NCBI GenBank assembly: GCA_021404565.1
Contig: JAAWWF010000007.1
Coordinates: 278,724-342,723, forward strand
DNA length: 64,000 bases
From: Roseivirga sp.
GTDB lineage: Bacteria > Bacteroidota > Bacteroidia > Cytophagales > Cyclobacteriaceae
Direction: 5' to 3'
Shown here one piece after another: positions 36,080 through 45,687 of the stretch. The notes beneath the pieces are model-generated. The model saw nothing but the letters and a program-made list of their open reading frames with translations, made no database searches and was not told where the DNA came from. The first letter of the stretch is position 1, and each line of letters opens with the position of its first letter. The translations under genes were made by a program, and so were the position numbers.

Positions 36080-37159
36080 TTAGTTAACTGAGGTGATAGA
36101 TACTGAGGCTCCGGGTCTCATCTGTAGAATACCACTGGTAATTACCGTGTCTTGCAGGCTGATGCCATCAATGATCTGAACGTTTTCATTCGTTCTGATG
36201 CCTATTTGCACCTTTCTCGATTCTGCTTTACCGCCACGTGCCACATACACTTTATGGCCATTGAGCTCTGGCACCACTGCCTCGGTAGGTACCAGCATGG
36301 CATCCTCAATCGTCTCCATGATCAGCTCAATTCTGGCAAACTGACCAGGTAGTAGCTTTCGCTCCTTGTTACGGGAAAATGCCCGGATTTTCAAGGTTCT
36401 TGTATTCGGGTCTATTCTTGGCTCAATCGCATATACTCTTCCCTGAAACTGTTCTGTAAAAGCATCTACTTTAAAGTTCACCATGTCTCTAACTTTCACC
36501 TCACCCGCATATTTACCGGGAATTGAAAACTCGATAATAACCGGGTCAAGACTGTAGAAATTAGTGATCACATCGCTGCTGGTAATATAGGCACCCACGC
36601 TAACTTCCCGGAACCCTACCACCCCATCAAAGGGAGCTTTTATGGTCATTTTGTCCAGTTGCACCTGTAACAATTTAATATCTGCTTCAGAAGTGTTAAG
36701 CTGTGTAAGCGAAATGTCATATTCTTCCTGACTGATGGCCTCTTTTTCGAGGAGCTTACGCTGACGAAATTCCAGCTCTTCGTTCAGTTTCTTACTGTAT
36801 CGCAGCTTTTCCAGCTGTGCCCGAAGCTCATCGTCCTTCAGGCTGACCAGCGGTTGTCCTTCAACAATGTCCTCTCCTTCCACAAAGCCCAGTTGAGTGA
36901 TAACACCAGATACTTCACTCTTTACCTCCAACTCCTCATTGGGTAGTATTGAGCCTGTGATCAGAATTTTATTTTCCAGACGGCTGGGGGTTATCACTTT
37001 AGCGGTAACAGGAGTGGTTGTAGGCCCGAAGGCAGCGGGAGGGCCTCCACCTGCCTCGCTGGATGAAGAAAAAATATCTCCGAATCGTGGATATAGTGCC
37101 CATGCTACCACAGACAAAATAATGACCACAAGCAGGGTGACCCTTGCAGCTTTACTCAT
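36080..37159 (-). CDS. RND efflux periplasmic adaptor (membrane fusion protein)
   Basis: The 359-residue protein has one N-terminal membrane anchor (LLVVIILSVVAWALY) and then the order of a membrane fusion protein: a lipoyl-like half (VSGVITQLGFVEGEDIVEGQPLVSL), a coiled-coil hairpin (about 110-165), the second lipoyl half (IKAPFDGVVGFREVSVGAYI), and a beta-barrel plus membrane-proximal domain. It links the inner-membrane pump to the TolC-type channel. It is the first gene of the operon. A glycine/proline-rich segment follows the anchor (GGGPPAAFGPTTTPVT), likely a flexible spacer. A hydrolase gene lies 28 bp upstream on the same strand. Confidence 0.94.
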   Translation of the reverse strand: MSKAARVTLLVVIILSVVAWALYPRFGDIFSSSSEAGGGPPAAFGPTTTPVTAKVITPSRLENKILITGSILPNEELEVKSEVSGVITQLGFVEGEDIVEGQPLVSLKDDELRAQLEKLRYSKKLNEELEFRQRKLLEKEAISQEEYDISLTQLNTSEADIKLLQVQLDKMTIKAPFDGVVGFREVSVGAYITSSDVITNFYSLDPVIIEFSIPGKYAGEVKVRDMVNFKVDAFTEQFQGRVYAIEPRIDPNTRTLKIRAFSRNKERKLLPGQFARIELIMETIEDAMLVPTEAVVPELNGHKVYVARGGKAESRKVQIGIRTNENVQIIDGISLQDTVITSGILQMRPGASVSITSVN

Positions 37160-37187
37160 TTCAGTTAAGGTTAATTAACGCCTGGTA

Positions 37188-37973
37188 CTAATGGGCGTGT
37201 TGTTTGATAAACTCGATTGATAAATTATTAAAAACCTCGGGTTGTTCTACGTTACAAACATGACCACTGTTTTCGATGATTGACAAACGGGAGAATTCAT
37301 GTTTTTTTACCAATACCATTACCTGCGGCAGGAACATATAGTCCTGATCTCCCATCAGGTAGAGCGTAGGCAACATGCTGTCTTTCTCGTTGAAATATCT
37401 CAGCAGAGGGTTAAGGTCATTTGTAAGCTTAAACCACTTTAAAAATTCTGATTGCGCCAGTTTCTTAGCCTGAGAAATAAAGAGCATTCTGGACTCGGCA
37501 TTCCGTTTTCTGGGCATTATGATCCAGGCAAAAAACCGGTAGAGCCACATAAAAGGTACCAGCCTCTTCACAGCATTGCCAAAGGCAACCAAAAACTTTG
37601 AGCGAATATTAAGGCGGGTTACCGCTCCGCCCAGAATCAAAGACTGCACTTTGTCAGGAGCAATCTCACAGATGGAACGAATGATAATGGTACCCAACGA
37701 AATGCCCACAAAGTGCCCCTTTTCAATGGCAAGATGGTCCATCACATCTACCACATCTTGTGAGATATTCTCAAAGTTGTAGTCGTTGGTGAAAAATCGC
37801 TGGAACATCTCCTGAGACTGGCCATGACCTCTCAAGTCAATCAACAACACATTGAACTCCTCTTTGAAGCTTCGCAACTGTTTGTACCAAATGGACGAGC
37901 TGCCTCCCGCACCGTGAATAAACACGACCCATTCGGCATCATCAGACTTGTGAAAGGTTTTGTGGTATAGCAT
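37188..37973 (-). CDS. Alpha/beta-fold hydrolase
   Basis: Starting at the ATG at 37973, the 261-residue protein is an alpha/beta hydrolase with VVFIHGAGGSSSIW (oxyanion region), LLIDLRGHGQS, and the nucleophile elbow GISLGT. The conserved aspartate and histidine appear in MGDQDYMF and NSGHVCNVEQPE. There is no signal peptide. The adaptor gene of the RND pump starts 28 bp downstream on the same strand, so the two may be co-transcribed, though the functional link is not obvious. Substrate is unknown. Confidence 0.88.
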   Translation of the reverse strand: MLYHKTFHKSDDAEWVVFIHGAGGSSSIWYKQLRSFKEEFNVLLIDLRGHGQSQEMFQRFFTNDYNFENISQDVVDVMDHLAIEKGHFVGISLGTIIIRSICEIAPDKVQSLILGGAVTRLNIRSKFLVAFGNAVKRLVPFMWLYRFFAWIIMPRKRNAESRMLFISQAKKLAQSEFLKWFKLTNDLNPLLRYFNEKDSMLPTLYLMGDQDYMFLPQVMVLVKKHEFSRLSIIENSGHVCNVEQPEVFNNLSIEFIKQHAH

Positions 37974-38157
37974 AGACAATGGCCTGCAAAAGTAACGGCT
38001 TGTCTTATAATATGTTCACCATTGACAGAAGTTTGGGGTCTTTTTACCGTAAACGCACCCCTGAGTGCAGCGAGTTTTCGAATTTATGGGCTACTATCTT
38101 CCTTTATAATTCTGCCCGGCCTTAGTATTTTTTTTCAAGTCTGCATAAATTCCGGCC

Positions 38158-40251
38158 ATGCCCTCATTTTTCGATACCAGTATAGAATTCCTCAAAGGAG
38201 TCGGCCCCCAAAAGGCGGCTTTGATTGGTAAGGAACTAGGGCTTTTCACCTATGGTGACATCATTCAGCACTACCCCTTTCGCTATGAAGATCGGACTCA
38301 GTTTCATCCCATAGCTGAGGTGAATGGGGATATGCCCTTTGTACAGATCAAAGGACGCATCAGGCGCATAGAAACCATTGGGGAAATGCGAAAGAAAAGG
38401 CTGGTCGCCCACTTTGCTGACGAGAGTGGAACGATTGAGCTTATCTGGTTCAAAGGCATTCCCTGGGTAAGCAAAAAGCTGAAGCTGGGAGTAGACTATG
38501 TGATTTTCGGTAAACCCAGTGCCTTTGGAAAAAAGGTGAACATGGCTCATCCTGAGGTAGAGGTTTTGACTACTCAAAACGATCAGGCTTCATTTCTGCA
38601 ACCGGTATACCATACCTCTGAAAAAATGAAGGCCAGATACCTTGATAGCAAAGCCCTTTCCAAGATCATACGCCAGGTGATGTTGCTGGCCGAAAACTAT
38701 ATACAAGAGAGCCTGCCGGAAAAGCTTACCCAACAGTTCGCGCTGATCGACAAAAAATTTGCCCTCTGGCATATCCATTTCCCGGGAAATAACGAGCTGC
38801 TGAAAAAGGCACAGCACCGGCTCAAATTTGAGGAGCTCTTCTACATTCAATTGAAGCTACTTAAAAGCAAGACGAATCGTATCGATAAGTTCAGGGGCCA
38901 GGTATTTAAGGACTCCTCACTACTTACAGAGTTCTATCGCGATCACCTGCCTTTTGAACTCACAGGGGCACAAAAACGGGTAATCAGGGAAATCTACCAG
39001 GACATGAAGTCGGGTAAGCAGATGAATCGCCTGCTACAGGGTGATGTAGGTAGTGGTAAAACCATTGTGGCTTTTATTTGCATGCTGCTGGTAGTAGGTG
39101 CGGGAGCCCAGGCTGCAATGATGGCCCCAACTGAGATACTGGCAGGCCAGCACTATGATGGACTGAAAGAGCATGCCGATAAACTGAATCTGGGCATTGC
39201 CCGACTCACAGGGTCCAGTAAAACTAAAGAGCGCAGGGCCATTCATGCTGGTCTGCTTGATGGCTCTATCCATATCATTGTAGGGACGCATGCCCTGCTG
39301 GAAGACATTGTGCAGTTCAAAAACCTGGGCCTTGCCGTAATTGATGAGCAGCATCGCTTCGGGGTAGCGCAAAGAGCCCGGCTTTGGGCCAAGAATAAGA
39401 ATTTTTATCCACACGTGCTGGTGATGACGGCCACACCCATTCCCCGTACCCTGGCCATGACCCTTTATGGCGACCTGGATGTATCAATGATCGATGAGCT
39501 TCCTGCAGGGCGAAAGGCCATTAAAACCCTTCACCAGTACGATTCCGGCAGACTGAGACTCTTTGGTTTTATGAAAGAGCAAATCGCCCTGGGCCGGCAA
39601 ATCTATGTAGTATACCCTTTGATTGAAGAGTCTGATAAGCTGGACCTGAAAGACCTGATGGACGGCTTTGAGAGCGTTATCAGAGCATTCCCCGATCAAC
39701 ATGTGAGTATTGTACATGGTAAGATGAAGCCCCAGGACAAGGATTTTGAGATGCAGCGATTTGTGCGTCATGAAACGCACATCATGGTAGCCACTACAGT
39801 AATTGAAGTAGGAGTAAATGTGCCCAACGCTTCGGTAATGGTAATCGAAAATGCTGAACGATTTGGCCTGGCACAGCTGCACCAGCTAAGAGGCCGGGTA
39901 GGTCGGGGGGCTGAGCAATCGTATTGCATATTGATGACCGACTATAAGATGAGCAAAGACAGCCGGAAAAGAATCGATACGATGGTGCGTACCAACAACG
40001 GTTTTGAAATAGCCGATGTAGACCTCCAACTTCGGGGGCCGGGAGATATTTCCGGAACTCAGCAAAGCGGTGTGCTCGACCTGTTGATAGCCGACCTCTC
40101 CAAAGACTCTCAGATTCTGCAAGCAGCCAGAAATGTGGCCAGCGATATCTTAGAGGATGATCCGAATCTGGAAAAACCGGAGCACCGTAACATTTTGAGA
40201 CACATCCAGTCGCTCAAACAAACGGCTGTGAATTGGGGCCGAATCTCTTGA
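38158..40251 (+). CDS. recG: ATP-dependent DNA helicase RecG
   Basis: RecG remodels stalled forks and recombination intermediates. The 697-residue protein shows the N-terminal wedge/OB domain (LKGVGPQKAALIGKEL near the start). The helicase core has Walker A GDVGSGKT at about 295-302, the DEQH box at about 396-399, and later VMTATPIPRTLAMTLYGDLD and LRGRVGRG. The GRxGRG-type motif and the closing QSGV/DLL segment are as expected. It lies alone between two repeat-rich regions, with no obvious operon partner. Confidence 0.97.
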   Translation: MPSFFDTSIEFLKGVGPQKAALIGKELGLFTYGDIIQHYPFRYEDRTQFHPIAEVNGDMPFVQIKGRIRRIETIGEMRKKRLVAHFADESGTIELIWFKGIPWVSKKLKLGVDYVIFGKPSAFGKKVNMAHPEVEVLTTQNDQASFLQPVYHTSEKMKARYLDSKALSKIIRQVMLLAENYIQESLPEKLTQQFALIDKKFALWHIHFPGNNELLKKAQHRLKFEELFYIQLKLLKSKTNRIDKFRGQVFKDSSLLTEFYRDHLPFELTGAQKRVIREIYQDMKSGKQMNRLLQGDVGSGKTIVAFICMLLVVGAGAQAAMMAPTEILAGQHYDGLKEHADKLNLGIARLTGSSKTKERRAIHAGLLDGSIHIIVGTHALLEDIVQFKNLGLAVIDEQHRFGVAQRARLWAKNKNFYPHVLVMTATPIPRTLAMTLYGDLDVSMIDELPAGRKAIKTLHQYDSGRLRLFGFMKEQIALGRQIYVVYPLIEESDKLDLKDLMDGFESVIRAFPDQHVSIVHGKMKPQDKDFEMQRFVRHETHIMVATTVIEVGVNVPNASVMVIENAERFGLAQLHQLRGRVGRGAEQSYCILMTDYKMSKDSRKRIDTMVRTNNGFEIADVDLQLRGPGDISGTQQSGVLDLLIADLSKDSQILQAARNVASDILEDDPNLEKPEHRNILRHIQSLKQTAVNWGRIS

Positions 40252-40393
40252 GGTGCCAGGCCGGAGGTGTTTGCCATTTCTTGTTTGCAGCAAAAGGCCT
40301 GAACGGCAGAGATGCGGGGGACAGGTTATTAGTTAAGGGTATATCAGTTAATGGGTAGACAGGTACAGGTAGACAGGTAGACAGGCCAGACAA

Positions 40394-41018
40394 TGAATTT
40401 ATGCATGAGAGTAGTGGCCGGGGTGGTCCTTTCACAAAATTGATACTATTAGAAATCACTTGAGTTGAGCGCTATTAATTTGAGAATAACTAATCACTTC
40501 TATAGACAACAGGGTGAAACCACCACCCCTGACCCCTCCTTGGAGGAGGGGAATTGACTCTTTTTATAAATCGTCTGGTACTCAAAAACAGCGCTTAGTC
40601 CAAACTACTTCAAAAGTGATCTAAAAGCCGACTTTCGGAGCATTTGCAAACCAATCCCCTCCTCATAGGAGGGGAGGCCAAGCCAGATAGTGAATTTATG
40701 CATGAGAGTAGTGGCCGGGGTGGTCCTTTCACAAAATTGATACTATTAGAAATCACTTGAGTAGAGCGCTACTAATTTGAGAATAACTAATCACTTCTAT
40801 AGGCAACAGGGTGAACCCACCACCCCTGACCCCTCCTTGGAGGAGGGGAATTGACTCTTTTTATAAATCGTCTGGTACTCAAAAACAGCGCTTAGTCCAA
40901 ACTACTTCAAAAGTGATCTAAAAGCCGACCTTCGGAGCATTTGCAAACCAATCCCCTCCTATCAGGAGGGGAGGTCAAGCCAGATAATGAATTTATGCAT
41001 GAGAGTAGTGGTCGGGGG
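40394..41018. repeat. Tandem 297-bp repeat, two full copies plus a partial third
   Basis: The unit begins with TGAATTTATGCATGAGAG and repeats at 40394, 40691 and 40988, exactly 297 bp apart. Copies 1 and 2 are nearly identical; copy 3 stops after about 30 bp. Each unit contains two GC-rich hairpins: CCCTCC around TTGG with AGGAGG, and CCCCTCC around a short loop with GGAGGGG. Just upstream, from 40355 to 40384, is a small tandem repeat of GTAGACAG. No ORF of meaning lies inside. It fills the gap between recG and the epimerase; the remaining bases show no gene. Confidence 0.9.
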
Positions 41019-41084
41019 GTCCTTATGAAGATCTATACTTTCGGTAGAATTTTTTAAATCTGTGTGGGTATACTCTTAACCGAC

Positions 41085-41990
41085 CTACTTCTTCCCTGCC
41101 AAATCACGAAGGGCCTCTTCAATCTTTGAGAACTTAAACTCAAAACCGGCCTTCTGAATTTTTTCGCTGCTTATCCTCGAGCCTCCGAGCACAATCACGG
41201 CCATTTCTCCCAGCATTACCTTGAGTATCAGCGAGGGCACATTAATAGGCATAAAGGGTTTGCGAAACGCTTTGGCAGCTGCCTGGGTTAGCTCCTTGTT
41301 GCTGACGGGGCGTGGAGCCACCGCATTGTAGGGGCCTTCAAAGGTCTCATCCTCCATGCTGCGAACTATCATTTGTACCAGGTCATCGATATGAATCCAG
41401 CTCATATACTGATTTCCCTTGCCCAAACCTGCCGCTACCGGTGGCTTAAGTAGTTCTGTTAAAGCTCCGCCCTCATGACTTAGTACTACTCCGATTCTAA
41501 GCTGTACCACCCGAATACCAAGCTCCTGATATTTACGAGTAGCTAATTCCCAGGCGTCCACCACATGTGCAAGAAAGTCATGCCCCACCGGGCTGCCCTC
41601 TCTTATAATGGCATTGCCGGTATCGCTACCATAAAGCCCGATGGCAGAGGCCGCTACAATGGTTTTAACCGAATGATTGCCTTCCTTAAGTCGCTTATAG
41701 AGGAGGTGAGAGGTTTGAGTACGGCTTTCGAAGATTACCGTTTTGCGGTCTTTGGTCCACTTTTGCTCGGCTACACCTGCCCCTGCCAGGTGTACAATGG
41801 TATCTACTCCATCAAGCGCTCCTTCTTCCAGATAGTCGTTCGCGTAGTCCCATTTGTAGTTAGGGTAAGGGCTGTTGGTTTTTTTACTTCTACCGAGTAA
41901 TGAAACACGGTGACCTTGCTGTTGCAGTTGGCGGATCAGCAGGCTGCCAACCAGACCGGTTCCTCCTGTAACGAGTATATTCTGAGCCAT
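41085..41990 (-). CDS. TIGR01777 family NAD-dependent epimerase/dehydratase-like protein
   Basis: The 301-residue protein is an extended SDR of the TIGR01777/YfcH type. It opens with ILVTGGTGLVGSLLIRQL, the NAD(P)-binding TGxxGxxG loop. Then come DTIVHLAGAGVAEQKWT, an active-site-like region (ASAIGLYG), and the C-terminal DUF1731 domain (KAFRKPFMPINVPSLILKVMLGEMA). In Cytophagales these proteins are common and the substrate is unknown. No signal peptide. It is flanked by repeats on both sides. Confidence 0.92.
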   Translation of the reverse strand: MAQNILVTGGTGLVGSLLIRQLQQQGHRVSLLGRSKKTNSPYPNYKWDYANDYLEEGALDGVDTIVHLAGAGVAEQKWTKDRKTVIFESRTQTSHLLYKRLKEGNHSVKTIVAASAIGLYGSDTGNAIIREGSPVGHDFLAHVVDAWELATRKYQELGIRVVQLRIGVVLSHEGGALTELLKPPVAAGLGKGNQYMSWIHIDDLVQMIVRSMEDETFEGPYNAVAPRPVSNKELTQAAAKAFRKPFMPINVPSLILKVMLGEMAVIVLGGSRISSEKIQKAGFEFKFSKIEEALRDLAGKK

Positions 41991-42004
41991 ATACTATAAA
42001 AGTA

Positions 42005-42334
42005 ATACCAATTCAATTGTAATTTGGCACAAATGGAACTCAAATTATTACCGCTTGATTAAGGCGAGAAATGAGGGCATAGCATCGCTATGGCTGAATT
42101 TTTTAACGCAGAGCAAGAGGTAAGAAATGAGTTACATCAGACATATTATCCCGGATTATGCGTTGGGACTTCGTAATGAGTAGATAAGTCGCACAGAATC
42201 AGGGAGTTTTATTGGTTTATGCATAGCATCGCTATGGTTAAATCAAAAAGCTCATTTATTTTACTGATTCACAGTGACTTGTCTACGGAATAGACTTCCT
42301 AATGCATATTCCGGGATTATAGTTGATTTGGTAT
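42005..42334. mobile_element. MITE-like element with terminal inverted repeats and CATAGC-ATC-GCTATG cores
   Basis: The 330-bp region is bounded by 12-bp terminal inverted repeats that match at 11 of 12 positions (ATACCAATTCAA at 42005-42016; TTGATTTGGTAT at 42323-42334). Inside are two separate imperfect palindromes, each centred on the hairpin CATAGC-ATC-GCTATG (near 42078 and 42221). The outer parts of each palindrome pair over tens of bases with many mismatches. There is no transposase gene, so it would be a non-autonomous element. Its copies in other places of the genome were not visible here. Confidence 0.6.
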
Positions 42335-42435
42335 AGGAAAGGCTGAGTGCTTGTTCAAGGAAAGACAGAAAAAATGTCGTTTGTTAAGGGTAGAGAGATT
42401 TAACTCTAACTCCATATCCCTAGCCATTTACCCCG

Positions 42436-42599
42436 GGTTCTCACTTTTTGAGGCCAAAAAGTAAGAACCGTGCCGGCCGTACTTAGGTACTAAGGCAGGC
42501 AGGAAAGCCTTTCCGAAAACACCAAATACAAGTCTGGTTTTCTCGCACAGGGCCTGCGCGTACCTAATCCAACCCACTTGTATTTCGCACTGTTTTCGG
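42436..42599. repeat. Structured intergenic repeat with two nested inverted repeats
   Basis: Two hairpins stand side by side. At 42436-42469, arms of 14 bp (GGTTCTCACTTTTT with one mismatch) enclose a 6-nt loop. At 42513-42599, CCGAAAACA and AAATACAAGT pair perfectly with ACTTGTATTT and TGTTTTCGG on the far side. A reading frame of 67 codons on the minus strand spans most of the element but looks like a by-product of the repeat. The element lies between the MITE-like sequence and the terminator of the TonB receptor gene. The other bases here show no gene. Confidence 0.55.
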
Positions 42600-42685
42600 T
42601 TTAGCCGCCCTCCTGGAAGGATGGTTGGCATGATGTATAATGTAGTAAAAACGGCCTGTTATGTTTGAGCAGTGTGCAGAGGGCA

Positions 42686-42717
42686 TAAAAAAAGCGACTC
42701 CCTCTTAGGAACCGCCT
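42686..42717 (-). terminator. Intrinsic terminator of the TonB receptor at 42738-45587
   Basis: On the minus strand GCGGTTCC pairs with GGAGTCGC (two wobble pairs) and is followed by a run of seven T residues. Confidence 0.75.
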
Positions 42718-42737
42718 TTTAATGATTGTATGATTTC

Positions 42738-45587
42738 TTACTTATTAAAGCTATAGCTGTATTTGAGGCGGAAAGCGGTTCCCGGGTCACGGCTGGTTTC
42801 CAGAATGTTGGTGCTGCCGAAAGACTGAAATTCTCTTTCTCTCAGGTCACCGAGAATATTCGTTACTCTCAAACCAATCTGATGTCTGCCTTCTTCGCCA
42901 AAACCTTTAGAGATGTTGAAGTTTAAGCTGTTGAATGGTACATCAAAGGTATCTGGTGTTCTGTTGACACCAACTACTGCCAGGGTGCTGCCTTGAACGT
43001 TATAAGAAACCCCTGCATTCCAGAATTTCTCATAATCTGTATAGTTCAAAGAGGTGTTGATGATGAACGGAGGCTGGCCAAGGAAATCTCTTTTGATATC
43101 CAGTGCTTCACCAAATCTCAATCCGTTGATTCTACCGAAACGCTCATTGTTGTCCATTTCTACACTGGCTTCGGTTACCGTGAAATTTGAAGCAATGGTG
43201 AAGTTCTCAAACTTAGGAGAGATGAAATCGAGGGTTTTTCTGAACTCTATTTCAACACCCGCCATGGTAGCATCGCCCACGTTTTGAGGTTGGAAGTCAT
43301 TAGGCTGCTGCGACTGACGAACCAATTCGATTGGGTTAGTAAAGGTTTTGTAGAAAGCACCGACTGAGATGGTTTGGCCTCCGCGCCAGAAACGCTCCCA
43401 TCTTAAGTCGAAGTTGTTGATGTTAGTCTCAACCAAATCAATATTACCGATAAAGGTTCTTCCGGTAAGTACATCCTGAATCTCAGCGGTTGACTTTTCT
43501 TTAAAAGAAGGTCTGGCAATAGTTCTTGAGAAGGACGCTCGGAAATTAGTGTTCTCGTCAGCGCTGTAAATCAGGTTGACAGAAGGAAAGAAGTCAAAAG
43601 AGCTGAGTACGTTCTCGTCATCAAACACACGCCCTGTTGGGTCGTTAGGGTTGGCTCCGGCCTGATTTACACCAGTATAGAATTGATCGTACTGCTCAAC
43701 TCTGATACCGGCAATAGTTTTTAATCTGTCAGTCAAAGGAACTTCTGCTGAAACATAGGCTCCCAGCGTGTTGATTCTACCGGCATATGAGTTAGACAGG
43801 TTGAAGAGGTTTTCTACATAAACCCCGGTACCGTCACCGGTATCCCACAGGTTTGCATTATCCAGAAGACGATTCGGGTCTCCGTCCAGATTTAAGATTC
43901 CCTGGTTGCCTCTGATAGAAAGGTTGAAGTTCTGAATCTCAAAATCCCTCTCCTTGTAAATGTTACTGATACCGGCCTTGAACTTAGATGGTCTGTCGCG
44001 GAACTGGAAGTCAGAGGTGAAGTCTACTTTGGCCACATAGTTCTGCTCATCCAATAGTCTCCAGATTCTGTTAGGCTCTCCACCTTCCTGAGCGTTTATG
44101 GCAGAAGTGCCGTCATCGTTCAGTGTGAAAGGAGTGCTTCTAATATCTTTATCGTTGATTTTAGAAAAGGTAGTGGAGGCTTTCCAAACCAATTCCTGCT
44201 GGTTGCCATTGAAGTAGTGCTCACCTGAAGCAAGCAGGTTGGTCAGAGAACGCTCAGTATATTCCAGGTTGTCAACAACAGCCGTGTTGAAGTTCTCATT
44301 TGATCTTACTCGCGTTCTTTTGGCAGCCCTTTCGGTACCGCTTTGGATGTGCATGGCCTGCAACTTGAATTTTGCATTTTCCATTTTATAGGCACCTCCC
44401 AAAAGAGCACTGATCTGCGCATCTCTGTTAGATAGTGGTCCTACAAATCGGGTATCTTCTTCCAGCTGGCTTTCATCGTTCTGATTGGGCTTTACTGCAG
44501 CAACGTCCAATGCATTTTCATAGAAAGTAGTGCTGTTTCTCAGGTTCAGCGCAGCAGTATAACCGAACTTATTGCCTCCCAGGTCGATTTGATTACCCGT
44601 GGCCAGGCTAAAGCTGTAGTTGGCAAAGCTGTTGTCAGTAAAGGTGCCCATGTTCTTATCAAAACGCTGCGTAATTTCTGTCAGCGCAGGGTCTCTGTCC
44701 AACGGAGTAGGAATACTGTTAACCCTACCGTCAATAGGCAAATCTCTTGTACCATCATCCAGGCCAAGAAAATCAGATCCACCACCATTGTAGGTGACGA
44801 AGTTGTTTTTGAAGTGCATGCTGGAATTGTAGCCAAAGCTGGCAGATGCAGAAAAGGTCTGCTCGGTAGGAAAATCTACCGTTTCAATGTTTACAGTACC
44901 CCCTACAAAATCTGCTGACAGGTCAGGAGTAAAGTTTTTGAATACGATGATGTTATCGATCAGGGAAGTCGGGAAGATATCAATCTGGATAGCATTCCTG
45001 TCCGGATCAAGCCCGGGCACTTCCATGCCGTTGAGTACTGTCTTTGTATAGCGATCTCCCAGACCTCTTACAAATACATATTGGCCACCCTGGATAGAAA
45101 CTCCGGGGACACGTTTGATAGCTCCGGCCACATCACTGTCTCCGGCTCTTTTAATTTGTTGAGAAGAAATACCGTCAATCAGATTGGTTGACTTCTGCTT
45201 TACCTTAAGCAAGGCTATATCCGTAGTTTTAATCGCCTCACCCACTACTTCAATCTCGCCCAAATTACCGGCTTCCTCTTCCATCCAGATGGCTTCAATA
45301 ACTGTGACTTCACCGGCTTTTACTACCAGTTCCTTAATGTTCACCGTCTTGTTGCCAACAAATGAGGCCTTGAGCTCGTAAGTGCCGGGGTCAACCTTAA
45401 TTTCAAATTTTCCATCAAAGTCGGAGGTGGCACCGTTGCTTGAATTGACAACCAGTACCTGTACACCCCACATGCCTTCACCACTGGCTTTTTCATAGAC
45501 CGTGCCTCTGATGATGCCTTGTTGCGCCTGTAGTAATCCTGTGGTAACCATCAGGGCAATCAATGTAATAATTCGGGTAATTTTCAT
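42738..45587 (-). CDS. TonB-dependent outer-membrane receptor
   Basis: The 949-residue protein has a signal peptide (MKITRIITLIALMVTTGLLQAQ), a carboxypeptidase-regulatory-like domain at about 24-105 (GIIRGTVYEKASGEGMWGVQV), and a plug domain with SNLIDGISSQQIKRAG, GVSIQGGQYVFVRGLGDRY and TVLNGMEVPGLDPDRNAIQIDIFP. The barrel ends in YSYSFNK. The plug signature FVRGLGDRYTKTVLNGM with Sus-unlike length is typical of a broad Bacteroidota receptor group without an assigned substrate. A beta-helix lipoprotein gene lies 100 bp upstream on the same strand; together they look like a receptor and surface-partner pair. Substrate cannot be read from the sequence. Confidence 0.93.
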   Translation of the reverse strand: MKITRIITLIALMVTTGLLQAQQGIIRGTVYEKASGEGMWGVQVLVVNSSNGATSDFDGKFEIKVDPGTYELKASFVGNKTVNIKELVVKAGEVTVIEAIWMEEEAGNLGEIEVVGEAIKTTDIALLKVKQKSTNLIDGISSQQIKRAGDSDVAGAIKRVPGVSIQGGQYVFVRGLGDRYTKTVLNGMEVPGLDPDRNAIQIDIFPTSLIDNIIVFKNFTPDLSADFVGGTVNIETVDFPTEQTFSASASFGYNSSMHFKNNFVTYNGGGSDFLGLDDGTRDLPIDGRVNSIPTPLDRDPALTEITQRFDKNMGTFTDNSFANYSFSLATGNQIDLGGNKFGYTAALNLRNSTTFYENALDVAAVKPNQNDESQLEEDTRFVGPLSNRDAQISALLGGAYKMENAKFKLQAMHIQSGTERAAKRTRVRSNENFNTAVVDNLEYTERSLTNLLASGEHYFNGNQQELVWKASTTFSKINDKDIRSTPFTLNDDGTSAINAQEGGEPNRIWRLLDEQNYVAKVDFTSDFQFRDRPSKFKAGISNIYKERDFEIQNFNLSIRGNQGILNLDGDPNRLLDNANLWDTGDGTGVYVENLFNLSNSYAGRINTLGAYVSAEVPLTDRLKTIAGIRVEQYDQFYTGVNQAGANPNDPTGRVFDDENVLSSFDFFPSVNLIYSADENTNFRASFSRTIARPSFKEKSTAEIQDVLTGRTFIGNIDLVETNINNFDLRWERFWRGGQTISVGAFYKTFTNPIELVRQSQQPNDFQPQNVGDATMAGVEIEFRKTLDFISPKFENFTIASNFTVTEASVEMDNNERFGRINGLRFGEALDIKRDFLGQPPFIINTSLNYTDYEKFWNAGVSYNVQGSTLAVVGVNRTPDTFDVPFNSLNFNISKGFGEEGRHQIGLRVTNILGDLREREFQSFGSTNILETSRDPGTAFRLKYSYSFNK

Positions 45588-45687
45588 TGTATAAACGTTG
45601 TTTGTATCTCTTCTGCTACAAGCAAAATGCCCGTAAGCCTTTGACTTACGAGCATTCTACCTGAATCAAACTTCTGTTCTTATCATT

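Noticed and set aside
40394..41018. CRISPR array
   Set aside because: Repeat units are 297 bp and adjacent without spacers, and no cas genes are nearby.
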